From an uncultured Sphingomonas sp. (GTDB lineage: Bacteria; Pseudomonadota; Alphaproteobacteria; Sphingomonadales; Sphingomonadaceae), in contig NZ_CADCVZ010000019.1 of NCBI RefSeq assembly GCF_902806265.1, positions 1-41,826 on the forward strand: a DNA stretch of 41,826 nucleotides, written 5' to 3'. Of this stretch, positions 24,996-33,726 are shown piece by piece. Each line of letters opens with the position of its first letter. Within the stretch, counting starts at the first letter, position 1. The notes under the pieces are model-generated. The model was not told where the DNA came from, made no database searches, and worked only from the letters and a program-made list of their open reading frames with translations. Position numbers and translations under genes: made by a program.

Positions 24996-27284
24996 ATGCA
25001 GGGCAGCGCGAGGGGAACGGCAGCCGCAATACGCCCCTACCGGATAGGGCTACTCGCCGGGGCGGCGCTACTCGCGGGGCTCGCCAGTCCCGCGGAGGCG
25101 CAGACCACCGACCAGCCGGCTCAGCCCGACGCTGCGGAAACGCCCACAGGTGAGAATAGCGACACCGGCAGTCCCGAGGGCACCGACTCGCAGATCGAGA
25201 CGGTTCGGACGGAAGAAGGCGAAATCATCGTGACCGCTCGCCGCTTCGTCCCTGGCGAGGCGTTCGCGAACAAGTCGGACATACCGCTGATCGAAACGCC
25301 GCAGTCGGTATCGGTGGTCACCCGCGACCAGATCGACCTGTTGAACTTCGTCGATGCGCAGCAGGCGGTTCGCTACACCGCCGGCGTGTTCGGGGAGAAC
25401 TACGGGCCCGACCTGCGCTTCGACTTCTTCACCGTGCGTGGCTTCACCCCGCGGCAGTACATCGACGGGTTGGCCGCACCGGTTTCGACCACCATCTTCT
25501 CGACCGGCCTCGACCTGTATGCCTTTGAGTCGCTCGAGCTGCTTAAAGGCCCGGCTTCGGTCCTCTACGGCAGCGCGCCGCCAGGGGGCATCTACAACGA
25601 GACCAGCCGCCGCCCTTCCAACGTGTTCAATTCAGAGATCCAGGCCAAGTTCGGGCAGGACGACTACAAGTCGCTTGCGGGCACGATCACGGGTCCGGTT
25701 ACCGACGCGGTCAGCCTGCGCTTCACCGGGCTCGGCCTCGACCGCGAGGCGGAGCGCGACGGCGTATCGGCTCGCCGCCTCCTGCTGGCGCCTTCGGCAA
25801 CGATCAAGATCGGTGACGCGACCCGGCTTACCGGCCTGTTCCACTACCAGCGGGATCGGGTCCGGGGCGACACCAACGGCTTCCTTCCGGTGTTCGGCAC
25901 GCTGCTTCCGAACCCGCTTGGCGAGGTCGATCGCGACACTAACCTCGGTGATCCCGAGAACCTTTATCGGCGGCGCCAACGCGGCATGGGTTTCGACCTG
26001 GCGCATGAGTTCACCGACGCGCTTACCTTCCGCTCGAACGCGCGCTGGAGCCGCTACCGCGAGCGCACTCCGACCGGGGTCTACGGCGGCGGCGGCCTGG
26101 TCGACGATGATTTCGACAGCGTGCCCGACGACTTCCGGACGGTTCAGCAGTTCAACTTCAGCTATGCCGAGGACGTCCGCGCCTTCACAATCGACAACCG
26201 GCTCCATGCCAAGGTCGCGACCGGAGCGCTGGAGCACGACCTGTTGGTCGGCCTCGACTACCGCAACGTCGACAACGAAAGCGCGTTCGGCTTCATCTTT
26301 GGCAACCGGATCGACCTCTTCGATCCCGAAAACGTGCCCCTGGCGCCCGCGCTGCGCGAGCCCGGCTATCCTTTCACCTTCAGCGACCTTCGGCTGAAGC
26401 AGGTCGGCTTCTACGCCCAAGACCATATCGGCCTGGGCAACTTCTTCGTGACCCTGAACGGGCGTTACGACCGGGTGAACCTGCGTAACGATAACCCTGG
26501 GGCACCTGCGACCAATCCGACCTATAGCAAGCAGGACGAGTTCACCTACCGGGTGGGCGCCAATTACGTGTTCGACAACGGGTTCGCGCCCTACATCGGC
26601 TATGCGACCTCGTTCGAGCCGGTACTTGGAACGAACTCGGTGACCGGCGAGGCCTTCCGCCCCAGCTCCGGCCGGCAGATCGAAGGCGGCATCAAGTATA
26701 ACGGCCGCAATCTGGGTCCTGGCGTTCGCCTGTTCGCGACTGCCGCGTTGTTCAAGATCAGGCAAAAGGATGTGGTGCAAACGCTTCCGGCGATCACGCC
26801 CGTCTTCGGCACTCAGGTCGGCGAGGTCGAAGTCTGGGGCGGCGAGCTCGAGCTGGTTGCGCGCTTCCGCGAGCAGCTGTCGGTCAATGGCTCCTATAGC
26901 TACAACAAGTCGGAGGTGACCGAGAGCAGCACGGCCGCGGAAGTCGGCGCGGACCTGCCGACCACGCCCAAGCACAAGGCCAGCGTGTTCTTCGACTACA
27001 CCATCCCGCGCGGCACTCTGGCTGGGTTCGGCTTCGGTGCGGGCGGACGCTACACCAGTCGCAGCGCAGGCTCGCTCCCCGGACCGTTCAATCCCGTTGT
27101 GTACTACGGGGAACGGGCCACCCTGTTTGACGCCACCGTGCACTACGATCTGCCGGGCTGGCGCTTCGCCATCAACGGGTCCAACATCTTCGACAAGACC
27201 TATGTGGCGCGTTGCTCGGGGCCGGGCGGCTGTACTTACGGCGCGGGACGGCAGGTGATCGGAACCCTGATCAAGAGGTTCTGA
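24996..27284 (+). CDS. TonB-dependent receptor, ferric-siderophore type
   Basis: Outer-membrane receptor of 762 aa, full length. An N-terminal signal (AALLAGLASPAEAQ) is followed by an acidic Thr/Gln linker and the TonB-box-like GEIIVTARR. The plug has the FhuA/FpvA-type motifs IETPQSVSVVTRDQ, FDFFTVRGF, LYAFESLELLKGPASVLYGS and PPGGIYNETSRRP. It ends in IGTLIKRF, with the terminal aromatic residue expected of a barrel. ATG 24996 has AGGGAGGAG seven bases upstream; a TTG at 24975 is less likely. It heads an operon with three secreted amidohydrolase-family proteins, so the ligand may be an amide- or peptide-containing compound rather than a plain iron chelate. Confidence 0.95.
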   Translation: MQGSARGTAAAIRPYRIGLLAGAALLAGLASPAEAQTTDQPAQPDAAETPTGENSDTGSPEGTDSQIETVRTEEGEIIVTARRFVPGEAFANKSDIPLIETPQSVSVVTRDQIDLLNFVDAQQAVRYTAGVFGENYGPDLRFDFFTVRGFTPRQYIDGLAAPVSTTIFSTGLDLYAFESLELLKGPASVLYGSAPPGGIYNETSRRPSNVFNSEIQAKFGQDDYKSLAGTITGPVTDAVSLRFTGLGLDREAERDGVSARRLLLAPSATIKIGDATRLTGLFHYQRDRVRGDTNGFLPVFGTLLPNPLGEVDRDTNLGDPENLYRRRQRGMGFDLAHEFTDALTFRSNARWSRYRERTPTGVYGGGGLVDDDFDSVPDDFRTVQQFNFSYAEDVRAFTIDNRLHAKVATGALEHDLLVGLDYRNVDNESAFGFIFGNRIDLFDPENVPLAPALREPGYPFTFSDLRLKQVGFYAQDHIGLGNFFVTLNGRYDRVNLRNDNPGAPATNPTYSKQDEFTYRVGANYVFDNGFAPYIGYATSFEPVLGTNSVTGEAFRPSSGRQIEGGIKYNGRNLGPGVRLFATAALFKIRQKDVVQTLPAITPVFGTQVGEVEVWGGELELVARFREQLSVNGSYSYNKSEVTESSTAAEVGADLPTTPKHKASVFFDYTIPRGTLAGFGFGAGGRYTSRSAGSLPGPFNPVVYYGERATLFDATVHYDLPGWRFAINGSNIFDKTYVARCSGPGGCTYGAGRQVIGTLIKRF

Positions 27285-27310
27285 CCGCCGGTTGGAGGAG
27301 TGGAGTTCGA

Positions 27311-28708
27311 GTGCTGGGACGAGTTTGCGCTGCTTCTGTTTCGCTCCTGCTCCTGGCCAATCTGCCAATTGCCGCAGCCGCTGCTCAGCGCCGCGGCCCA
27401 CCACCTCCTGAGGTCGGCCGCCATTTCGACGATGCCGCGCATAAGGCGTGGTCGAGCCGCTACCGGCCGCTGCCCCGTTCCGACCTGCTGATCGTCAATG
27501 TCCGGGTGCTCGATGGCGCCGGGGGCAAGCTCGACGGCTCCGTCCTGGTCAGGGACGGCAAGATCGCCGCGGTAAGTGGTGGAACCCCGCCGACGCCTGC
27601 GGGTGTGCAGGTGGTGGACGCGCGCGGCCGGTGGATCACTCCCGGCATTATCGACGTGCACAGCCATAACGGGACCTTCGTCGCGCCGCTCACTGCGAAC
27701 GATTCGGAATATTCGGACGTGAGTGAAACCAGCAGCCCGATAGCCGCCGGCGCGTGGGTCGAGCACAGCATCAACGTCCAGGACCCGAGCTTCTTCCGGG
27801 CGCTCGAAAGCGGCGTCACCACCTTGCAGACCCTGCCCGGCTCCATTCCGCTGATCGGGGGGCGTTCGGTGGTGCTCAAGCCGGTGCCCGCCAGCACGGT
27901 CGCCGCCATGAAGTTCCCGGGCGCGGCGCAAGGCGTGAAGCTCAGCTGCGGCGACAATCCGCGCAGCTTCTTCGGCAGCAAGGGCCGCGCGCCCAACAGC
28001 CGAATGGGCGAGATCGAGATCCTGCGCGCACTGTTCACCCGCACGCGCTCCGAGAAGCATGGGAAGCGCGGTCCGGGCGGGCCGATCGACGCGGAGACGA
28101 TCGACGGCGTGCTGACCGGCCGGTTTCCGGTGCACGTCCATTGCTACCGCGCCGACGACATCGCCACCATGATGAACCTGGGGGCCGAGTTCGGCTTCCG
28201 GATCACCGCGGTCCACCATGCGACGGAGGCCTACAAGATCCCGCAGCTGTTCGTGGAGAACGGCACCTGTGCGGTGCTGTGGGCGGACTGGTGGGGCTTC
28301 AAGACCGAAGCGGCCGACGCGATCCGCGCCAACGCCGCCTTCATGGACGCCGCCGGCGCCTGCGTCGCCATGCATTCGGATTCGCCTCTAATGGGGCAGC
28401 GGCTCAACGTCGAAGCCGCCAAGGCTATGGCCGCGGGTCGTCGCGCGGGCGTCTCCATCCCGCCTGAACGCGCGATCCGTTGGCTGACGTCCAATCCGGC
28501 AAAGGTGCTTGGCCTTGGCGACCGGATCGGCACGCTGGCGCCCGGCCGCAATGCCGATCTGGTGTTGTGGAGCGGCGATCCTTTCAGCGTCTACACCAAG
28601 GCGGATATGGTGCTGATCGACGGCGCCGTGGCGTTCGACCGCTCCGACCCGCGCCGGCAGCCCAGCTCCGACTTCTTCGTCGGGCGCCCATCGGGGCAGC
28701 CCCGCTGA
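27311..28708 (+). CDS. Secreted amidohydrolase family protein (metal ligands present)
   Basis: Exported metal-dependent hydrolase of the imidazolonepropionase-like amidohydrolase group, about 465 aa. The signal peptide is VSLLLLANLPIAAAAAQ. Metal-site landmarks are complete: GIIDVHSHNG (H117, H119), VHCYRADDI, ITAVHHATEAYKIP and AMHSDSPLMGQRL. The C-terminal LGLGDRIGTLAPGRNADLVL is a family hallmark. The start is GTG 27311, 26 bases after the receptor stop, with GGAG five bases before it. Members cleave amide bonds in peptides, cyclic imides or N-acyl amino acids. Together with the upstream receptor it probably processes an imported amide in the periplasm. Confidence 0.93.
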   Translation: MLGRVCAASVSLLLLANLPIAAAAAQRRGPPPPEVGRHFDDAAHKAWSSRYRPLPRSDLLIVNVRVLDGAGGKLDGSVLVRDGKIAAVSGGTPPTPAGVQVVDARGRWITPGIIDVHSHNGTFVAPLTANDSEYSDVSETSSPIAAGAWVEHSINVQDPSFFRALESGVTTLQTLPGSIPLIGGRSVVLKPVPASTVAAMKFPGAAQGVKLSCGDNPRSFFGSKGRAPNSRMGEIEILRALFTRTRSEKHGKRGPGGPIDAETIDGVLTGRFPVHVHCYRADDIATMMNLGAEFGFRITAVHHATEAYKIPQLFVENGTCAVLWADWWGFKTEAADAIRANAAFMDAAGACVAMHSDSPLMGQRLNVEAAKAMAAGRRAGVSIPPERAIRWLTSNPAKVLGLGDRIGTLAPGRNADLVLWSGDPFSVYTKADMVLIDGAVAFDRSDPRRQPSSDFFVGRPSGQPR

Positions 28709-29994
28709 CCCGCCTGCTGCCCCGCCTTGGAGCTCTGGTTCTGGCGCTCGCCGCTCCAAGCGTGGGCAGCGCTCAGGACCTTGCCGTCGTCCATGCTCGC
28801 GCCTGGACGGGCAGCGGTGCAGGACCGGTCGAAGATGCCACGATCGTCGTGCGGGGCGGCCGGATCGCTTCCGTCCAGGCAGGTACGGCCCCGCCGGCGG
28901 GCTTGACGGTGCTCGACGCCGGCGGCCGCAACGTCACGCCCGGACTGTTCGCCGGCGCAACCCAGGTCGGATTGGTGGAGGTGGCGGGCGCGGAGGACAC
29001 GACCGACGAAGCCGTCAGTTCGGGCAAGCTTGGACCGGCGTTCGACGTCGCTCCCGCGATGAACTCCAACAGCCTGCTGGTCGAGCAGGCGCGGAGTGAC
29101 GGCGTGCTGTGGGCCATGTCCTTTCCGAACGGCACGCCGAACTCGCCTTTTCTCGGCCAGTCGGCGCTGCTCCGGCTCGGTGGCGGCAGCATCGTAGTGA
29201 GGCCCCGGGCCGCGATGTTCGTGCGGATCGGCGGCTCGGCCAGCTTCGCCGCGGGCGGTTCGCGCGCCGCGCAATGGACCCTGCTCCGGCGCGCGCTGAC
29301 CGAAGCCGGGCAACTAGGTTCGCGCGGCGAGCTCCCGCCCGACGAACGCCTGCTCGGCCGCTACGATCTGGAGGCGTTGCGGCCGGTCGCGGCCGGGAAC
29401 ATGATCCTAGCCATCCAGACGCACCGCGAGTCCGACATCCGCGAGGCCATCCGCCTTGCCCGCGAGCTGCGCTTGCGGGTCGTGCTGGTCGGGGGGGCCG
29501 AAGCCTGGCGGGTGGCCCGCGAACTCGTCGTGGCGCGTATCCCGGTGCTCGTCGATCCCGGCGCCAACCTGCCGCTCAGCTATGACGAGCTCGGCGCCCG
29601 GGCGGACAATGCTGCAATCCTTCACCGCGCCGGAGTGACCGTTGCGATCATCCCGTCCGCCCACGGGATCGACATGAACTACAATGTCGGGGTCAGCTCA
29701 CGCATGGCCGCCGGGCTCGCCGTTGCCGCCGGCTTGCCGTATGCCGCCGCCATCCGCAGCCTGACGCTTGCACCCGCGCAGATCTGGGGCGCCGAAGGAA
29801 CGACCGGCAGCCTGGAGCCCGGCAAGGTCGCGGACATCGCGATCTGGGATGGTGACCCGCTTGAGCCGGGCAGCGCCCCCAGCCACATGATCCGCGGCGG
29901 CCGGCCCATCTCGACCCTGACCCGGGAACAGCAGCTCAGCCGTCGCTATGCGCCCATCAACAAGGACGATCCGTGGCCGCCGGCGTACCGTTGA
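28705..29994 (+). CDS. Degenerate secreted amidohydrolase-like protein, probable CTG start
   Basis: Amidohydrolase-fold protein of about 429 aa whose catalytic site looks lost. The segment that should carry the HxH ligands reads NVTPGLFAGATQVGLVEV, a later histidine position reads VVLVGGAEAW, and the aspartate region reads AIIPSAHGID. The fold markers remain (IQTHRESDIREAI and GTTGSLEPGKVADIAIWDGD). The best N-terminus is a CTG at 28705, overlapping the previous stop as CTGA and giving a good signal peptide, TRLLPRLGALVLALAAPSVG ending in SAQ. No ATG, GTG or TTG is in frame nearby; the longer frame from 28480 is antisense-like filler within the previous gene. It may be a non-catalytic partner of a neighbouring enzyme. 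Confidence 0.87.
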   Translation: MTRLLPRLGALVLALAAPSVGSAQDLAVVHARAWTGSGAGPVEDATIVVRGGRIASVQAGTAPPAGLTVLDAGGRNVTPGLFAGATQVGLVEVAGAEDTTDEAVSSGKLGPAFDVAPAMNSNSLLVEQARSDGVLWAMSFPNGTPNSPFLGQSALLRLGGGSIVVRPRAAMFVRIGGSASFAAGGSRAAQWTLLRRALTEAGQLGSRGELPPDERLLGRYDLEALRPVAAGNMILAIQTHRESDIREAIRLARELRLRVVLVGGAEAWRVARELVVARIPVLVDPGANLPLSYDELGARADNAAILHRAGVTVAIIPSAHGIDMNYNVGVSSRMAAGLAVAAGLPYAAAIRSLTLAPAQIWGAEGTTGSLEPGKVADIAIWDGDPLEPGSAPSHMIRGGRPISTLTREQQLSRRYAPINKDDPWPPAYR

Positions 29995-32900
29995 GAGTGG
30001 CCGGGTTGCTCTTGTTCGCATCGCTTGCGGGGGCCGAGCCGTTGCTCGCGGCGCCTGCAACCAACGGCCTGCCGCTTAGCCCCGGACGGCGGATCGAGTT
30101 CCGGACCGATAGCGCGACCTGGACGCCGGTGGATGTTTCGCCGGACGGCAGCCGGCTGATCACCGACATCCTGGGCGACCTGTACAGCCTGCCTATTCGC
30201 GGCGGCGACGCGCGCCGCCTGACCTCCGGTTTGGCGGTGGACACGCAACCGGTCTTTTCGCCCGATGGCCGGCGCATCGCCTTTGTCAGCGACCGCAGCG
30301 GTGCCGAAAGCCTGTGGGTAGCAGACTCAGACGGCACGAACGCCAGGCGCGTGACCACTGGGGAGGACGACATCTGGGTGTCGCCGGCTTGGTCGCCGGA
30401 CGGCAAGTCGATCTACGCGTCGCGCTTCGTCCCCGCAGCCTCGGCTTACGAGCTGTGGGTGCACCCGTTCACCGGCACGGGCGCGGGCCGATTGCTCGTG
30501 CCGGCAAACGCGCAGGGAAGCTCCCGGAGCAGCCTTGGCGGTTGGCCAACGCCGGACGGACGAGCGATCCTCTTCGCCCGCGCCGAAGGCCGGCTGAGCG
30601 ACGAGCTTGCCGCCTGGACGATCGTCCGCCGCGAACTCGATAGTGGCGAGGAGACGGTGCTGGTGTCGGCCCCGCCGAGCTATCGCAGCGACCTGGTCCA
30701 GGGCAGCTTCTTCCGCCCGGTGCTGTCGCCGGACGGCCGCACCCTCGCCTACGGCAGCCGCCATGAGGGGCAGACGGGGCTGCGCCTGCTGGACCTCGGG
30801 AGCGGCCGCGACCGCTGGCTCGCCTTTCCCGTCCAGCACGACCAGGCGCAGGCGTCGAGCTGGCTCGACCTCCTGCCCCGGTTCGACTTCACGCCCGACG
30901 GCCGCTCCGTGGTCTTCACCCGGGGCGCCAAGCTGCATCGGGTCGATGTGGCCACGGGCACCGTCAGTCCCCTGCCCTTCGCGGCCGAGGTCGCGATCGA
31001 CCTCGGGCCGAACCTGCGCAGGGAGATCAAACAGGACGAAGGTCCGGTACGCGCCCGCATAATCCAGCACCCCGTGCCTTCGCCCGATGGACGGCACGTG
31101 GCATTCTCGGCCTTGGGCCGCGTCTATGTCACGTCCCTGACCGGCTCTGGCGGGACGCGTCTCGTTACGCCACCCAGTCAGCGCGCCTTTATGCCGAGCT
31201 GGTCGGCCGACGGGCGGACGCTAGCCTATGTGAGCTGGACCGCACGCGCCGACGGGCATGTCTGGTCGGTTCCCGCAGGCGGCGGGCCCCCCCGCCAGAT
31301 CAGCCGAACGCCCGGCTACTACACATTCCCCGTGTTTACTCCGGACGGCCGAGCGATCCTGGCGGTGCGCTCGAGCACCCGGTTCCGCATGGGCAGCTAC
31401 ATGGAGTATGGCGCGCACCGCCAGGCGAGCCTGGTCGAGCTTGGCCTTCGCGGCAGGGCAGAGCGGACGCTGGCGACGGGGATGATGGGCGGACGCCCGC
31501 ATTTCACGAGCGAGCCGGGTGCCACCTACCTCCACTTCGCCGACGGCCTCGCCCGCGTTCCCCTGAACGGCGGTCCGCGGCAGGCCATGCTCAAAGTGAG
31601 CGGACCTGGCTGGTACTTCACCGATACGCCAGGTACGGCCGACGACCTGCGGATCAGCCCCGATGGGCGCTGGGCGTTGGCGCAGATCGCCCAGCAGCTG
31701 CATCTGATTGAGCTGCCGCCTAACGGGGTGGCCGAGATCGACCTCGGCAATCCGAAGGTCCAGCACCGCAAGCTGACGGACGAAGGTGCCGACTTCTTCG
31801 AATGGAGCCGTGACGGCTCGGTCGTTCATTGGGCGGTCGGCTCCACCCTGTTCAGCCGCCCACTTGCCTCCGTCCTGTTTCAGGGCCGTGAGGACCTCCG
31901 CGACGCAGCCAAGCCAGGCGTCATCGGCCGCGAAGCGCGGGTCTTCCTACCCCGCGCCGTTCCCAGCGGCGCGCTGCTGCTGCGCGGGGCGACCCTCCTT
32001 ACCATGCGCGGCGGCGAGACGATCCCCAACGCCGACCTGTTCGTCATTGACGATCGCATTGCGGCACTCGGACCGGCAGGCAGCGTCGCGGTCCCACCCA
32101 ATACTGCGATCCGGGACGTGGCCGGGAGCTTCATCATTCCCGGCCTGATCGATAGCCACCACCACTACGCCGACCTTCGCCGCGGCGTGCTCGACTTCGA
32201 AAGCTGGGGCCCTCGGGCGAACCTCGCCTACGGGGTCACGACCGCCTTCGATCCGTCAACACTCAGCATCGATACGCTCGCTTACGAAGACGCGATCAAC
32301 GCCGGCTTGATGCTGGGCTCGCGCATGCCTTCGACTGGTCCGGCGCTCTTCTCGTTCAATCAATTCAAGAGCCTGGAGGAGGTGCGCGCGGTGTTGCGTC
32401 GTTATCACGACCGCTATGGCACTCGTAACCTCAAGCAATACCGCGTGGGCAACCGCCGGGTCCGGCAATGGATCGTGCAGGCGGCGCGGGAGCTTGGCAT
32501 GCTGCCCACGAGCGAGGGCGCCCTGTCGCTCAAGCTCGGCCTCAGCCAGATCATCGATGGCTACCCGGGTCACGAACATGCCTTGCCCGCGCCGCCGCTG
32601 GGCCGGGACTTCGTGCAGCTGCTGGCGCGCTCGCGTGCCAGCTACACGCTCACCCTGCAGATCGGGAACGGTGGCTACGAGGGGCAGGATTATTTCATCG
32701 TCCGCGACCGTCCGTCGGAGGACCCGAAGCTCAACCGCTTCGCCCCGCGGTCGGTCGTGACCGTGAAGACCAGGCAGCGGGCGTGGCGGCACCTGGGCGA
32801 GTATCGGTTCCCGCAAGTCGCTGCCGACGCGGCGCGGGTGAAGCGGGCCGGCGGACTCATCGCCACCGGGGCGCATGGCGAGATGCCCGGCCTGGGTACC

Positions 32901-33254
32901 CACTGGGAAATGGAGGCGCTGGTTATGGGCGGCATGACGCCGGCTGAGGCGCTGCATTCCGCCACCATGGGCTCGGCCGAGGCGATCGGGCGCTCGGGCG
33001 AGTTCGGCAGCCTGGAGCCCGGCAAGTTCGCGGACCTTGTTATTCTGGCGCGCGATCCGCGCACCGACATCCGCAACAGCCTGTCGGTCGCGCAGGTGAT
33101 GCAGGGCGGGCGGCTCTACGACGGTGACAGCCTCGACCAGCTCTGGCCGGTCCGCCGCCGCCTGCCGGAGCCTTGGTTCCGCGGCGAGGATGCACCTGCC
33201 ATCGCCGCAAGCGAGTTCCCGGCGCCGCCCGATCCCTTCCACCCTGACCACTAG
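29991..33254 (+). CDS. Secreted amidohydrolase with N-terminal TolB/PD40-type beta-propeller
   Basis: Large exported protein of 1087-1093 aa. After a signal peptide (GLLLFASLAGAEPLLAAP) come many TolB/WD40-like beta-propeller repeats: DVSPDGSRLI, VFSPDGRRIAFVSDRSG, AWSPDGKSIYASR, VLSPDGRTLAYGS and FTPDGRAILAV. From about residue 660 an amidohydrolase domain follows, with IIPGLIDSHHHYAD (HxH), DGYPGHEHALP and the variant ATGAHGEMPGLGTHWEMEAL, where a histidine replaces the usual aspartate, as is typical of this propeller-fused subgroup. SLEPGKFADLVIL closes the fold. Start: TTG 29991 (TTGA overlap) or GTG 29973. It probably cleaves peptides or amides in the periplasm or outside the cell. Confidence 0.93.
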   Translation: MRVAGLLLFASLAGAEPLLAAPATNGLPLSPGRRIEFRTDSATWTPVDVSPDGSRLITDILGDLYSLPIRGGDARRLTSGLAVDTQPVFSPDGRRIAFVSDRSGAESLWVADSDGTNARRVTTGEDDIWVSPAWSPDGKSIYASRFVPAASAYELWVHPFTGTGAGRLLVPANAQGSSRSSLGGWPTPDGRAILFARAEGRLSDELAAWTIVRRELDSGEETVLVSAPPSYRSDLVQGSFFRPVLSPDGRTLAYGSRHEGQTGLRLLDLGSGRDRWLAFPVQHDQAQASSWLDLLPRFDFTPDGRSVVFTRGAKLHRVDVATGTVSPLPFAAEVAIDLGPNLRREIKQDEGPVRARIIQHPVPSPDGRHVAFSALGRVYVTSLTGSGGTRLVTPPSQRAFMPSWSADGRTLAYVSWTARADGHVWSVPAGGGPPRQISRTPGYYTFPVFTPDGRAILAVRSSTRFRMGSYMEYGAHRQASLVELGLRGRAERTLATGMMGGRPHFTSEPGATYLHFADGLARVPLNGGPRQAMLKVSGPGWYFTDTPGTADDLRISPDGRWALAQIAQQLHLIELPPNGVAEIDLGNPKVQHRKLTDEGADFFEWSRDGSVVHWAVGSTLFSRPLASVLFQGREDLRDAAKPGVIGREARVFLPRAVPSGALLLRGATLLTMRGGETIPNADLFVIDDRIAALGPAGSVAVPPNTAIRDVAGSFIIPGLIDSHHHYADLRRGVLDFESWGPRANLAYGVTTAFDPSTLSIDTLAYEDAINAGLMLGSRMPSTGPALFSFNQFKSLEEVRAVLRRYHDRYGTRNLKQYRVGNRRVRQWIVQAARELGMLPTSEGALSLKLGLSQIIDGYPGHEHALPAPPLGRDFVQLLARSRASYTLTLQIGNGGYEGQDYFIVRDRPSEDPKLNRFAPRSVVTVKTRQRAWRHLGEYRFPQVAADAARVKRAGGLIATGAHGEMPGLGTHWEMEALVMGGMTPAEALHSATMGSAEAIGRSGEFGSLEPGKFADLVILARDPRTDIRNSLSVAQVMQGGRLYDGDSLDQLWPVRRRLPEPWFRGEDAPAIAASEFPAPPDPFHPDH

Positions 33255-33276
33255 TGCCCCCAAAGGAGCAGTTTTC

Positions 33277-33726
33277 ATGAAGTCGATCCTAGTCGCAGCT
33301 GCCCTGCTACTCACGCCCGTTGCGGCGCTGGCGCAGCAGCCCGCCCCGCCGCCCGCGGCACCGGCCCCGCAGAAATTGCTGGTGGAGATCTACCGCATTG
33401 CGCCCGGCCAGCACGAAGCGTTCATGCGCCTGATCGCCCTGTTCGACGAAGCCAACCGCCGCGCCGGTCTGCCGCCGCGGCAGCTGTACGTTCACCGCGA
33501 TGGCGCGGACTGGGATTTCATGCTGATCCAGCCCGCCGACATCCCGCCGGACAAGGAAGCCGCGCTCACCGCGGCGTACGAGGCGTTGAAGACGCCTTCT
33601 GGAGCCAATTTCTTTGTCACCATCCGCCGCTTCATCGCCGAGCATACCGACAGCTTCGTCACCGGCCCGACCAATGCAGCCGATTGGCTGAAGGGCCTCG
33701 ACGACGCGCGCCGCCGCGGTCGCTAG
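33277..33726 (+). CDS. Small exported protein of unknown function, 149 aa
   Basis: Signal peptide MKSILVAAALLLTPVAALAQ, then a Pro/Ala spacer and a compact domain starting KLLVEIYRIAPGQHEAFMRL. That segment and RQLYVHRDGADWDFMLIQ recall dimeric alpha/beta-barrel (ABM-like) folds. The ATG at 33277 has AAAGGAG eight bases upstream, a stronger site than most genes here. It is the last gene of the receptor/amidohydrolase operon, 22 bases after the propeller enzyme. No catalytic residues can be assigned, and the fold guess is tentative. Confidence 0.83.
   Translation: MKSILVAAALLLTPVAALAQQPAPPPAAPAPQKLLVEIYRIAPGQHEAFMRLIALFDEANRRAGLPPRQLYVHRDGADWDFMLIQPADIPPDKEAALTAAYEALKTPSGANFFVTIRRFIAEHTDSFVTGPTNAADWLKGLDDARRRGR

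Noticed and set aside
25632-27404. 590-codon open frame on the minus strand opposite the siderophore receptor
   Set aside because: It lies antisense to a clear TonB receptor, has shadow-like composition (many Arg, Gly, Val, Glu), no recognisable domain and no ribosome-binding site.
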